15,990 nt of DNA from Gammaproteobacteria bacterium (GTDB taxonomy: Bacteria; Pseudomonadota; Gammaproteobacteria; GRL18): positions 1 to 15,990 of the forward strand of contig WTAX01000098.1 in NCBI GenBank assembly GCA_013139395.1, in the 5' to 3' direction. Positions 6,622-14,920 of this stretch are shown here, piece after piece. The notes beneath the pieces were generated by a model. It was not told the origin of the DNA, searched no databases, and worked only from the letters and a program-made list of their open reading frames with translations. Positions within the stretch are counted from its first letter, which is position 1; each line of letters opens with the position of its first letter. The translations under genes were made by a program, and so were the position numbers.

Positions 6622-8229
6622 ATGAAAACAAAAAATAACCTTCTGATCATGGGTAGTTTGCTGCTCACCATTAGTGCTTCTCAGGGGCTTATAGCCCAGG
6701 AGAATATCCCGTTTACCAAGGCTGTACAGACACAAAAATACCTTGAGCCTACCAGGGTTTATGAAGAACAAAATAAAATTTCTGCACAAAAACTTAAACG
6801 GTTGGAGAAAAAGACAGGCAAAAAACCTAATATACTGATAATGATAGTGGATGATATGGGATATGGTGATCCTGGCGTTTATGGTGGTGGAAATATGATT
6901 GGTGCACCAACACCCCATATTGACAGCATAGCCAAGAATGGACTTCTCCTGACTTCTACTTATTCACAACCAACCTGCACTCCGACAAGGGCGGCTATGA
7001 TGACGGGCAGATTTCCCGCCAGAAGTGGTTTAACTCGACCTATTTTGACTGGAGAAAGCCCGACTGTAAACCCATGGGCAGATGAAGTCACAGCCGCTTC
7101 TCTGCTGTCAAAAAATGGATATATAACGGCTCTTAGTGGTAAATGGCATCTGGGTGAACAAGATGGCTATTGGCCGCATCAGGTAGGATATGATGAGTAT
7201 TTTGGAATCCTGAGTGTCTCGAGTGAATTTACACAAGGGATGGTTGAACGTCAATATCCAGACATGGTTTATAATCCTGAACGCATGGCGGTACTCAATA
7301 AATTAAGCCATAGAGCAATTACTGCAGGTAAAAAAGGGGGCAAATTAGAAACGGTTCAAGCGATCAAAACACTGGATGAGTTAGCCGAAATAGATCAAGA
7401 CGTGGCTAAGTTTTCAGAGCAGTTTATTAGAAAGGCCGTTAAAGAGAATAAACCATTTTACCTTGTACACTCTTTTATCAAAGTGCATAATGATAACTAC
7501 CCTGCAAAAGCGTTTAAAGGAAAAAGTCCTGCAAAATTTCCTTACAAAGATTCTGTGATTGAGGTGGATGATATTGTTGGGCGATTAACGGGTTTACTCA
7601 AAGAGCTTAAAATAGATGATAACACCTTCATCTTTTTTACCTCTGATAATGGGGCCAATGAGGATCTATGGCCGGACTCTGGATATCAGCCGTTTAAAGG
7701 TGGCAAAGGTACAACCTGGGAAGGTGGTGTCAGAGTGCCAGGGATTGCTTATTGGCCGGGTATGATAAAAGCTGGAAAACAGAGTGATGGTCTATTTGAC
7801 TTGATGGATCTTTTTAATACCAGCCTTGCTTTAGCGGGTGTTGAGAAGCAAATATCTCCTGATAGATACATTGATGGTCTTGATCAGACTTCTTTCTTAC
7901 TGGCTGATGATGGAAAATCAAACAGAGAAGCGGTGTTTATGTACTCTGAAAAAACTTTTATGGCATTACGCTGGGAAGAATATAAAATACACATGAAAGT
8001 ATTTGATGTAAAACGCCCAATGTCTAATCTTGATGAAGCAACGATACTCAATGTTGGAATGTCTCCCTGGATTTATAATTTATATATGGATCCAAAAGAA
8101 CAGGCAAGTACCGGCCATCGTTTTTTTGAATGGGGAATTGGTACAGCAGTAGGTTTAACCAGAGAACATGCTGATACTTATAAAGATTTTCCTATGAAAG
8201 ATATTGGACTTGGAATGGCTGGTAAATAG
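6622..8229 (+). CDS. S1-family arylsulfatase (535 aa), sulfatase 2
   Basis: Exported sulfate-ester hydrolase. The signal peptide is about residues 1-25 (cleavage near GLIA-QEN). A charged, probably helical linker of some 40 residues precedes the core, which begins KKPNILIMIVDDMGYGD. The formylglycine motif CTPTRAAMMTGR has Cys119 and Arg123. Other site residues are Asp77-Asp78, Lys174 and His176 in SGKWHLGE, His289, Asp342-Asn343 in TSDNGA, and Lys362 in KGGKGTTWEGG. It lacks the C-terminal beta domain of sulfatase 1 and resembles sulfatase 3 in size and in the KGTTWEGG-RVP stretch. The ribosome site AAGG lies before ATG 6622. It is 42 bp from the upstream gene and 54 bp from the downstream one, so probably cotranscribed. 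Substrate not predictable; aryl or other organic sulfate is the family expectation. Confidence 0.93.
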   Translation: MKTKNNLLIMGSLLLTISASQGLIAQENIPFTKAVQTQKYLEPTRVYEEQNKISAQKLKRLEKKTGKKPNILIMIVDDMGYGDPGVYGGGNMIGAPTPHIDSIAKNGLLLTSTYSQPTCTPTRAAMMTGRFPARSGLTRPILTGESPTVNPWADEVTAASLLSKNGYITALSGKWHLGEQDGYWPHQVGYDEYFGILSVSSEFTQGMVERQYPDMVYNPERMAVLNKLSHRAITAGKKGGKLETVQAIKTLDELAEIDQDVAKFSEQFIRKAVKENKPFYLVHSFIKVHNDNYPAKAFKGKSPAKFPYKDSVIEVDDIVGRLTGLLKELKIDDNTFIFFTSDNGANEDLWPDSGYQPFKGGKGTTWEGGVRVPGIAYWPGMIKAGKQSDGLFDLMDLFNTSLALAGVEKQISPDRYIDGLDQTSFLLADDGKSNREAVFMYSEKTFMALRWEEYKIHMKVFDVKRPMSNLDEATILNVGMSPWIYNLYMDPKEQASTGHRFFEWGIGTAVGLTREHADTYKDFPMKDIGLGMAGK

Positions 8230-8255
8230 TTTACGATTAGATGTTGAATTGAATG

Positions 8256-8279
8256 TTTTAAATAAAAAATAAGGAAAAA
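8256..8279 (+). promoter_or_regulatory. Ribosome-binding leader of sulfatase 3, near-copy of the sulfatase 2 leader
   Basis: TTTTAAATAAA followed by TAAGGAAAAA closely resembles 6599-6620 in front of sulfatase 2, with a 2-nt insertion. Both supply the AAGG ribosome site a few bases before the start codon. This suggests a shared or duplicated leader module, although AT-richness makes part of the match less telling. Confidence 0.5.
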
Positions 8280-8283
8280 TTGA

Positions 8284-9864
8284 ATGAAAGTTATAAAGTT
8301 GATTTCTGTTACTGTACTTGGTGCGGGGCTGATACTGAGCAGTCAGGCATACGCAGCAAAAAAACCGAATATACTGGTATTATGGGGAGATGATGTGGGT
8401 TACTCTAATTCCAGTATCTACAATCAGGGTATGATGGGTTATAAAACGCCTAATATTGACTCTATTGCTCAGGACGGCGCATTATTTACAGATATGTATG
8501 CACAACAATCCTGTACTGCCGGGCGTGCTTCCTTCATCTTGGGACAGCATCCCTTTAGAACAGGCTTGTTAACTATTGGCATGCCTGGTGCTGATCATGG
8601 TATTGCTGACTGGATGCCCACTATTGCTGATTTACTGAAAGATCAGGGCTATACCTCTGGTCAGTTTGGTAAAAACCATCTGGGTGATCAGGATCATCAT
8701 CTGCCTACTAATCATGGTTTTGATGAATTTTTTGGTAATCTGTACCATTTAAATGCTGAAGAAGAGCCTGAAACTTATCATTATCCAAAAGATCCTGAAT
8801 TTAAGAAAAAGTATGGTCCTCGAGGGGTGATTCATTCCAGTAGTGACGGCAAAATAGAAGATACTGGCCCATTAACCAGAAAAAGAATGGAAACCGTTGA
8901 TTACGAATTTGGTGCAGCAGCGAAAGATTTTATGCAACGTGCTGTAAAAGCGGATAAGCCGTTTTTTGTATGGATGAACTATAGCCGTATGCATGTCTGG
9001 ACTCGCCTGCAGGAAAAATATCAGGGTATTACCGGTGTCAGTCTCTATGCTGATGGTATGAAAGAACTGGATGATATGGTGGGTGATATGCTGGCTCATG
9101 TGAAAAAGCTCGGGGTTGAAGATAATACTATTGTTATCTTTTCCACAGATAATGGTGCTGAAACCTTTACCTGGCCTGATGGTGGTTTAACCCCATTTCA
9201 TGGTGAGAAAGGCACGACCTGGGAAGGTGGCATGCGTGTACCACAAATGGTTAAATGGCCTGATACCATCAAAGCAGGAACAATCTATAATGATATTATG
9301 AGTCAGGAAGACTGGATGCCGACCTTACTTGCGGCTGCGGGTGTTTCTGATGTAAAAGAAAAACTGGCTTCAAAATCGGGTCTGAAGGCTAACGGCAAAG
9401 ATTTCAGAGTTCATCTGGATGGTTTTAACTTCCTGCCTTATTTTCAGGGCAAAGAAGAGCGGGGACCACGTCATGACATTTATTACTTCTCGGCTTTAGG
9501 TGATTTGAATGCGATACGCATGGATGACTTTAAAGTGGCTTTTGCTATTGAAGAAGGGGCAATTAATGAAGCCATACGTGTTACGCCTAACTGGCCGATT
9601 ATTACCAATTTAAGAGCAGACCCTTTTGAAAAAGGTTATAATGAAAGTGCCTTATATCTGAGATGGTATGCCGATATGATGTGGTTATTTGTGCCAACAC
9701 AGGAGAAAGTGGCTCAATTTATCAGCTCACTTGAAGGCTATCCCATGCAGGAAGGCATGGAGCTCAATCCAGGTGGTATTAATTACAAATCACTCAAAGC
9801 AATGAAAGCATTGCATGAGCTGAAAGGTATAAAGTCAGAGTTGAAATTTCCTGCACTCAATTAA
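8284..9864 (+). CDS. S1-family sulfatase with CxAxR maturation motif (526 aa), sulfatase 3
   Basis: Exported sulfate-ester hydrolase. Signal peptide of about 24 residues (SQAYA-AKKPN). The core starts immediately with PNILVLWGDDVGY, giving Asp36-Asp37. The maturation motif is SCTAGRASFILGQ with Cys77, Ala79 and Arg81. The usual proline of CxPxR is alanine and the usual LTGR reads LGQ. Other site residues are Lys130 and His132 (GKNHLGD), His237 (SRMHVW), Asp289-Asn290 (STDNGAE) and Lys309 (EKGTTWEGGMRVP), so the site is otherwise complete. CxAxR is a known minority form of the motif, reported to be accepted by radical-SAM maturases; whether this cell has one is not visible here. It is the last gene of the operon, with a strong terminator 8 bp after its stop codon. 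Leucine codons are mainly CTG and TTA. Substrate unknown. Confidence 0.92.
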   Translation: MKVIKLISVTVLGAGLILSSQAYAAKKPNILVLWGDDVGYSNSSIYNQGMMGYKTPNIDSIAQDGALFTDMYAQQSCTAGRASFILGQHPFRTGLLTIGMPGADHGIADWMPTIADLLKDQGYTSGQFGKNHLGDQDHHLPTNHGFDEFFGNLYHLNAEEEPETYHYPKDPEFKKKYGPRGVIHSSSDGKIEDTGPLTRKRMETVDYEFGAAAKDFMQRAVKADKPFFVWMNYSRMHVWTRLQEKYQGITGVSLYADGMKELDDMVGDMLAHVKKLGVEDNTIVIFSTDNGAETFTWPDGGLTPFHGEKGTTWEGGMRVPQMVKWPDTIKAGTIYNDIMSQEDWMPTLLAAAGVSDVKEKLASKSGLKANGKDFRVHLDGFNFLPYFQGKEERGPRHDIYYFSALGDLNAIRMDDFKVAFAIEEGAINEAIRVTPNWPIITNLRADPFEKGYNESALYLRWYADMMWLFVPTQEKVAQFISSLEGYPMQEGMELNPGGINYKSLKAMKALHELKGIKSELKFPALN

Positions 9865-9871
9865 TCTGTTG

Positions 9872-9905
9872 ATAAAGGAGAGTATTACTCTCCTTTATTG
9901 TTTTA
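9872..9905 (+). terminator. Rho-independent terminator ending the FadL-sulfatase operon
   Basis: Inverted repeat ATAAAGGAGAGTA (9872-9884) and TACTCTCCTTTAT (9886-9898), perfect over 13 bp, followed by TTGTTTTATAT. A realistic structure is a 9-bp AAAGGAGAG/CTCTCCTTT stem with a TATTA loop. The AAAG/CTTT stem would work in either direction, but no convergent gene is present. Confidence 0.88.
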
Positions 9906-9979
9906 TATCTTAAAATTTTAGTGCTTAGATTGTGAGTACAGGTAGTAATAAAGTGCCCACCTGAACACAAAGTTACCTT

Positions 9980-12244
9980 ATGAAATTAAATAATTATTTT
10001 TACCTGCTGATTAGCCTGTGTCTTTGTATCATCCTGTCATCCACTTATGCTAAGACTGTCAGCCCTGAGGATTGTCAGGCATGTCATCCTGATGAATACC
10101 GACAATGGGAAGGGTCACATCATGATTTTGCCATGCAGATTGCCGATAAGAACAGTGTTTCAGGTAATTTTAATCAGGCTGTTTTTTACAAGCAAGGCGT
10201 TAAAGACGGCATTAAAACGACATTTTATAAAAACAATGATCGTTTTATGGTGAAAACGGATGGTGAAAACGGCAAGTTACAGGATTTTGAAATTGCCTAT
10301 ACCTTTGGTGTTTATCCGCTACAGCAATATATGGTTAAATTTCCAAAAGGAAAAATTCAGGTGCTGGACATTGCCTGGGATAGTCGAACTCATGAGGAAG
10401 GTGGACAACGTTGGTTTAGTCTGCATCCGGATGAAAAAATTATGGCTGGTGATGTGCTGCACTGGACTGGCCCTAATATGAACTGGAACTATATGTGTGC
10501 TGATTGTCATAGTACCAATCTGAAAAAAAATTATAATCAGTCAGATAAGACTTATGCGACTCAGTGGGATGCGATTAATGTTTCCTGTGAAGCCTGTCAT
10601 GGTTCTGCAGCTGATCATATCAGCCATGCCACTGAAATCGAGCAGGGCAATAGAAACAAAGCATTGGATAAGGAATGGCTTAACAATAAAAAATTAAGCA
10701 TTAATTTTCCCTTGGCTAAGCAGCGTCACTGGCAAACCCATAAAGAAACAGGAAAACCCCGGCTCAGTGAGAAATCCGATCAATATCAGGTTGAACTCTG
10801 TGCCAAGTGTCACTCAAGACGTTCACAGTTTAGTGATGATTTTGTTCCGGGTGATAATTTCAGAGATCATTACCTGCCTTCTTTATTAACAGAATCATTG
10901 TATTATCCTGATGGTAAAATTAATGATGAAGTGTTCGTCTACGGTTCTTTTGTACAAAGTAAAATGTATCATTCGGGCGTTATCTGCAGTGACTGCCATA
11001 ATACCCATACGCTTGAATTAAAAGTACCTGGAGACAAGGTTTGTCAGCAATGCCATTTAAGCAGCCAGTATGCGACAGCCACACACCATTTTCATCAGCA
11101 AGATTCTACAGGGGCTGACTGCATCACCTGTCATATGCCGGCAAAAACTTATATGGGGGTTGATGTACGAAATGATCACAGTTTTCGTATTCCTCGTCCT
11201 GATTTATCACAAGCACCAGGGATTCCAGATGCCTGTACGAACTGTCATGAAGATAAAAGCAGCCGATGGGCAGCGCAGGCAATAAAAAAATGGTATGGAA
11301 AAACACCCACAGGATATCAGCAATTTAGCCCAGCTTTGTATGCGATTCAGGCACAAACTGATCAGACCTTGACTGAAATTTATAATGTCTTACTGAGTGA
11401 GATTCCAAATATTGCCAAAGCCAGCGTTGTTAACCACTTAGGGGATTATCCGTCACAGCAAACCCTAATGACTTCTCTGCAGATGCTCAATTCAGGTGAT
11501 GCGGATATACGCCGTTCGGCTTTACAATCACTGTCATCTTTTCCAATTCAGCATACACTTAAATCTATTTTCCCTAAATTAGAAGATCCCGTTAAAACAG
11601 TGCGCCTGGAAGCCGCCAGGATTTTATCGGCCCTGCCTGAAGGTAATATGGGAAAACAACAAAAACAGATATTAGACAAGGCCATAGAAGAGTACCGTCA
11701 AAGTCTGTTGTTTATCTCAGAGCGGCCTGAAGCACAATTATCTCTGGCACAGCTTTATCAGAACTGGGGAAAAACAGGGCAGGCTGAAAAAGCATTTATA
11801 GAAGCACTCAGATTACAGAAACACTCTATACCTGCTTATGCTAATTACGCCAATTTTATGCAGCACCAGGGTAGAGAAACAGAAGCTTATGAGTTATTAC
11901 AACAGGGTATAAAAGTGACTCATGCAGCCTCATTGTATCATGCTCTGGGCTTATGGTTTGTCCGTAGTAAGGATCAGCAAAAGGCTTTAATTAACCTGCA
12001 AAAAGCCGCTGATATGGAAACCGACAATGCCCGCTATCAATATGTCTATGCGGTGGCAATGGCAGCTAAAAATCCTCAGCAGGCTATTGAAATTTTAGAA
12101 ACTTCATTGCAAAAACACAGCGGAGATGTTGCAACACTCGCAGCTCTGATGAATTATTATAAACAATCCGGTGATCAGTTTAATGCAGATAAGTACCGCA
12201 GAAAAATAGAAAAAGTAATGACGTATAAGATTCAATCTAAATAA
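9980..12244 (+). CDS. Octahaem c-type cytochrome with HEAT and TPR repeats (754 aa)
   Basis: Predicted periplasmic electron-transfer protein, possibly membrane-tethered by an uncleaved leader. The N-terminal hydrophobic segment runs through residue 24 (STYA-KTV). Eight CxxCH haem sites are present: C32, C173, C203, C274, C336, C355, C381 and C419 (first Cys). The first lies in EDCQACHPDEYRQWEGSHHD, a cytochrome c554-like opening. A beta-rich 130-residue stretch separates haems 1 and 2. Haems 5 and 6 form a doubled-CxxCH pair. Residues about 495-555 look like HEAT repeats and about 565-745 like TPR repeats, implying a binding partner. No CxxCK haem is present, so it is not an obvious nitrite or tetrathionate reductase. 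I recognise the domain order as a recurrent family without established function. It lies 50 bp upstream of a PafA-type phosphatase, probably in one transcript. Ribosome site weak. Confidence 0.92.
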   Translation: MKLNNYFYLLISLCLCIILSSTYAKTVSPEDCQACHPDEYRQWEGSHHDFAMQIADKNSVSGNFNQAVFYKQGVKDGIKTTFYKNNDRFMVKTDGENGKLQDFEIAYTFGVYPLQQYMVKFPKGKIQVLDIAWDSRTHEEGGQRWFSLHPDEKIMAGDVLHWTGPNMNWNYMCADCHSTNLKKNYNQSDKTYATQWDAINVSCEACHGSAADHISHATEIEQGNRNKALDKEWLNNKKLSINFPLAKQRHWQTHKETGKPRLSEKSDQYQVELCAKCHSRRSQFSDDFVPGDNFRDHYLPSLLTESLYYPDGKINDEVFVYGSFVQSKMYHSGVICSDCHNTHTLELKVPGDKVCQQCHLSSQYATATHHFHQQDSTGADCITCHMPAKTYMGVDVRNDHSFRIPRPDLSQAPGIPDACTNCHEDKSSRWAAQAIKKWYGKTPTGYQQFSPALYAIQAQTDQTLTEIYNVLLSEIPNIAKASVVNHLGDYPSQQTLMTSLQMLNSGDADIRRSALQSLSSFPIQHTLKSIFPKLEDPVKTVRLEAARILSALPEGNMGKQQKQILDKAIEEYRQSLLFISERPEAQLSLAQLYQNWGKTGQAEKAFIEALRLQKHSIPAYANYANFMQHQGRETEAYELLQQGIKVTHAASLYHALGLWFVRSKDQQKALINLQKAADMETDNARYQYVYAVAMAAKNPQQAIEILETSLQKHSGDVATLAALMNYYKQSGDQFNADKYRRKIEKVMTYKIQSK

Positions 12245-12294
12245 TTGAATACACAACAACGCAAGCATAACCGTCTTTTATTAAGGAGCCATTA

Positions 12295-14037
12295 ATGAGC
12301 AATAGTATAATAAAAAATCAGATAAAATTATATAAAACATTCTTTATTTATAAACTACTTTTCAGTTTTCTGTTATTCAATTTATTGACTATAAGTGTTT
12401 ATGCAAGTGATCAAGCTAGGAGTAAACCTAAATTAATTCTGCAAATAACAGTCGATCAACTTCGAGGCGATCTGCCTACACGCTATTATGAACGTCTTGG
12501 TCAGGGTGGGTTTCGTTATCTCTGGGAAAAAGGTCTGGTTTATAGTAATGCCCACCATGCTCATGCTAATACGGAAACCATTGTAGGTCATGCGACCCTG
12601 GCAACAGGTGCTCATCCATCGGGTCATGGGATGATAGGTAATCTCTGGCTTGATCGGGAAACGAATCAGACTACTTATAATATTGAAGATCCAGATTATA
12701 AGCTTCTTACAAAGGGTGCCGGCGTTGATGCCAATACTGAAATTGATCCAACCCAGCGTGCGGCGAGAACAGATGGTCGTTCACCTGCAGCCATACTGGT
12801 TTCAACATTTTCTGATGAATTAAAAGCCCATGGTAATGGTCAGGCAAAGGTGTTTGGTGTATCAGTTAAAGATCGTGGTGCGGTTTCTATGGCGGGTCAC
12901 GCAGGCAAGGCATTCTGGTTTTCGAAAGCTAACGGTGTATTTGTTACCAGTAATTACTATTATGAGAGCTATCCTGAATGGGTAAGTGACTGGAATAAAA
13001 AGAAACTGGCTCAGAGCTATGCAAATAAATCATGGCAGCTACTACATGATAAAGAAACATACCTGTTCGGTCAATCAGATGATCGGCCATGGGAGACCAG
13101 TGTTGGCAACTTTGGTCGGGTATTTCCTCACCCTTATGGTGCAGCAGATGATAAGTATTTCACTACCTTGTTAACATTAAGTCCGGCAGGAGATGAACTA
13201 ACGCTTGATTTTGCGAAAACGCTATTAATAAGTGAACAACTGGGGCAGGATAAAGTGACTGATTATCTCAGTATCAGTTTTTCTTCAACAGATTACGTGG
13301 GTCATATATTTGGACCATCCAGTCTGGAAACAGAGGACAATATTTTAAGACTGGATCGACGTCTGGATGATTTATTTCAGTTTATTGACCAACATGTCGG
13401 TCTTGAAAACACTTTGATTGTTTTGTCTGCTGATCATGGTGCACCGGATACTCCAGGATATATGAACTCACTGAATATTCCTGCCGGTTATATTGCACCG
13501 GAAACCTGGGATAAAAAAGCAGCTATTAATCGTCTGAAAAAACAATTTTCTATTAAAGGTCAACTCATAGAGAGATATGAGCACCCCTATGTCTATTTAT
13601 CTCAGGCTGTTATTGATGATAAAAATATTAACCATCAGGCACTTGAAGAAGCCGTTGTTAATGAACTGACAAATTTCCCTGGTGTATTTTTGGCGGTTTC
13701 CAGTACCGCTTTGAGAAGAGGTAACTTACCTGAGACAGAATTACACCGTGCGGTTATTAATAACTTTTATGAAAAACGTTCGGGTGATGTTTATCTGGTT
13801 TTTAAACCCAACTGGTTTTTCAATGATTTTGATGGCCTGACAGTGGCTTCAAGTCATGGTTCACCCTGGCAGTATGATACTTATGTGCCCATTGTTTTTG
13901 CTGGTATGGATATTCAGTCCAAAGTAATTACTCGTAAGGTTCATACGGTTGATGTAGCAGTGTCGCTATCTTCTTATATGGGGATTAAACCGCCTTCGGG
14001 TTCGGCAGGTGAGATATTGAGTGAACTTATTGAGTAA
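12295..14037 (+). CDS. PafA-type alkaline phosphatase (580 aa)
   Basis: Phosphomonoesterase of the alkaline phosphatase superfamily, exported (hydrophobic segment 17-38, cleavage near VYA-SDQ). Active-site residues match Elizabethkingia PafA by type and order. Asp54 is the metal ligand (VDQLRGD), Thr95 the nucleophile (NTETIVGHA) and Asn116 follows (GNLWLD). Lys192 and Arg194 (SVKDRGA) are the K-x-R pair that marks monoesterases. Asp333 and His337 (TDYVGH), Asp380-His381 (ADHGAPD) and His521 (SSHGSP) complete the metal site. Offsets from PafA T79/N100/K162/R164/D305/H309/D352/H353/H486 (from memory) are a steady 16 then 28-35. A good AAGGAG ribosome site precedes ATG 12295. It lies directly after the octahaem cytochrome gene. 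PafA enzymes are known for not being repressed by phosphate, and no Pho box stands out here. The N-terminal leader is unusually long (about 38 residues). Confidence 0.92.
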   Translation: MSNSIIKNQIKLYKTFFIYKLLFSFLLFNLLTISVYASDQARSKPKLILQITVDQLRGDLPTRYYERLGQGGFRYLWEKGLVYSNAHHAHANTETIVGHATLATGAHPSGHGMIGNLWLDRETNQTTYNIEDPDYKLLTKGAGVDANTEIDPTQRAARTDGRSPAAILVSTFSDELKAHGNGQAKVFGVSVKDRGAVSMAGHAGKAFWFSKANGVFVTSNYYYESYPEWVSDWNKKKLAQSYANKSWQLLHDKETYLFGQSDDRPWETSVGNFGRVFPHPYGAADDKYFTTLLTLSPAGDELTLDFAKTLLISEQLGQDKVTDYLSISFSSTDYVGHIFGPSSLETEDNILRLDRRLDDLFQFIDQHVGLENTLIVLSADHGAPDTPGYMNSLNIPAGYIAPETWDKKAAINRLKKQFSIKGQLIERYEHPYVYLSQAVIDDKNINHQALEEAVVNELTNFPGVFLAVSSTALRRGNLPETELHRAVINNFYEKRSGDVYLVFKPNWFFNDFDGLTVASSHGSPWQYDTYVPIVFAGMDIQSKVITRKVHTVDVAVSLSSYMGIKPPSGSAGEILSELIE

Positions 14038-14041
14038 AGGA

Positions 14042-14096
14042 TGGAGCTATTGATATAAAAAGGCCTGTATATTAGATTTTAACATCAAGCTCCCTT
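14042..14096 (+). terminator. Possible weak terminator or stem-loop after the phosphatase gene
   Basis: GGAGCT (14042-14047) can pair with AGCTCC (about 14087-14092), extended by neighbouring TTGAT/ATCAA and AAAGG/CCTTT. The loop is long (over 30 nt) and the T-run after it short. Plausible transcript end, not a textbook one. Confidence 0.3.
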
Positions 14097-14242
14097 TATG
14101 TATGTTAAACTTAATTTTAACAAAGCTTTATAAGAGTCATCAGCCAAATAAAATTGTGCTGCTGTCGCCGCTGTGCAAATATATTCAAATTGTAAACAAG
14201 ACAGAGGCACTATTTTATGTTTGATAAGAGAAAACTACTATA

Positions 14243-14857
14243 ATGAATAAAATTATGCTCAGCGGATGTTTTTATCTATTAATGGGCTTACAACTCAATG
14301 CTATTGCCGATGATGAGTTTATCTCTGAGCAAAGAAAGGCCTATGATACATTGTCTCCTGAAGATATTAAAAGCATGCGTCAAGATATTCTGAGTATGGC
14401 AGATCAGACGCTTGAACATTTATATAAAGAGAATCCTGAAGCACAAGAAGAAATAAACAATGCTTATGGCTATGGCGTATTCAAAGGCCAGGCTGTCAAC
14501 CTGGTCATGTATGTTGCTGGCAAGGGTCTGGGGGTTATTTATGATAATAAAACAAAAACACCTATTTATATGAATGCTATCAGAGCAGGAACAGGTCCGG
14601 GAGTTGGTTACAAATCCCTGCGTGGTATATTAATTTTTAATAATGAAAGCGTTTATAAACAATTCACATCAATTGGTTTGCAGCTAAGTGCATCAGGTGA
14701 TGCAGCTTTAAAAATTGCTGGAAAAGGAGTTGGAGTATCAGGTGCAGCTTCTCTGATACCCGGAGTATCATTTTATCAACTGGTTGATACAGGCTTAGTA
14801 TTACAGGCTAATTGGGGTGCTACAGAATTTCTTAAAGATCCCAATTTAAATAAATAA
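14243..14857 (+). CDS. Exported SYLF/YSC84-like protein (204 aa)
   Basis: Signal peptide MNKIMLSGCFYLLMGLQLNA with cleavage near AIA-DDEF, so periplasmic or secreted. No lipobox: the only Cys is at 9, inside the hydrophobic core. Residues about 70-200 resemble the SYLF (YSC84) domain: an AYGYGVF start, a Gly-rich V-A-G-K-G-L-G-V-I-Y strand with a following TPIYM, then RAGTGPGVGYKSLRGILIFNN. SYLF domains of eukaryotes bind phosphoinositides; in bacteria the role is largely unknown, with lipid or envelope association the usual guess. It stands apart, 205 bp after the phosphatase gene, and so probably has its own promoter. A weak TTGTAA (14190-14195), 17 bp, TTTTAT (14213-14218) pair is the only candidate I see. 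Link to the sulfatase operon is not shown. Confidence 0.72.
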   Translation: MNKIMLSGCFYLLMGLQLNAIADDEFISEQRKAYDTLSPEDIKSMRQDILSMADQTLEHLYKENPEAQEEINNAYGYGVFKGQAVNLVMYVAGKGLGVIYDNKTKTPIYMNAIRAGTGPGVGYKSLRGILIFNNESVYKQFTSIGLQLSASGDAALKIAGKGVGVSGAASLIPGVSFYQLVDTGLVLQANWGATEFLKDPNLNK

Positions 14858-14882
14858 AATTAGTAGTTATAACTCGACTATA

Positions 14883-14920
14883 AAGTTTTTAGTTATTACT
14901 TTTTTAAAAACTTAATTTTT
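14883..14920 (+). terminator. AT-rich stem-loop after the SYLF gene
   Basis: AAGTTTTTA (14883-14891) and TAAAAACTT (14905-14913) form a perfect 9-bp stem with a 13-nt loop, followed by AATTTTT. The stem has only one G-C pair, so strength is doubtful. Confidence 0.4.

Noticed and set aside
4234..9864. The three sulfatase-like genes as phosphonate monoester hydrolases or phosphodiesterases
   Set aside because: All keep the sulfatase set of metal, Lys and His residues around the Cys motif; sulfatase 1 follows the AtsA residue spacing closely. Side activities remain possible.
9980..12244. The octahaem cytochrome as hydroxylamine oxidoreductase, octahaem nitrite reductase or tetrathionate reductase
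   Set aside because: No CxxCK catalytic haem and no HAO-like tyrosine crosslink region recognised; the HEAT-TPR tail and the long gap after haem 1 do not fit those enzymes.
12295..14037. The last hydrolase as a nucleotide pyrophosphatase/phosphodiesterase or phosphoglycerate mutase
   Set aside because: Asn116 and the Lys192-x-Arg194 pair match PafA monoesterases rather than NPP diesterases, and no mutase domain is present.
14190..14218. Sigma-70 promoter for the SYLF gene (TTGTAA, 17 bp, TTTTAT)
   Set aside because: Only 4 of 6 matches in each box in AT-rich sequence; mentioned with the gene but not called as a feature.
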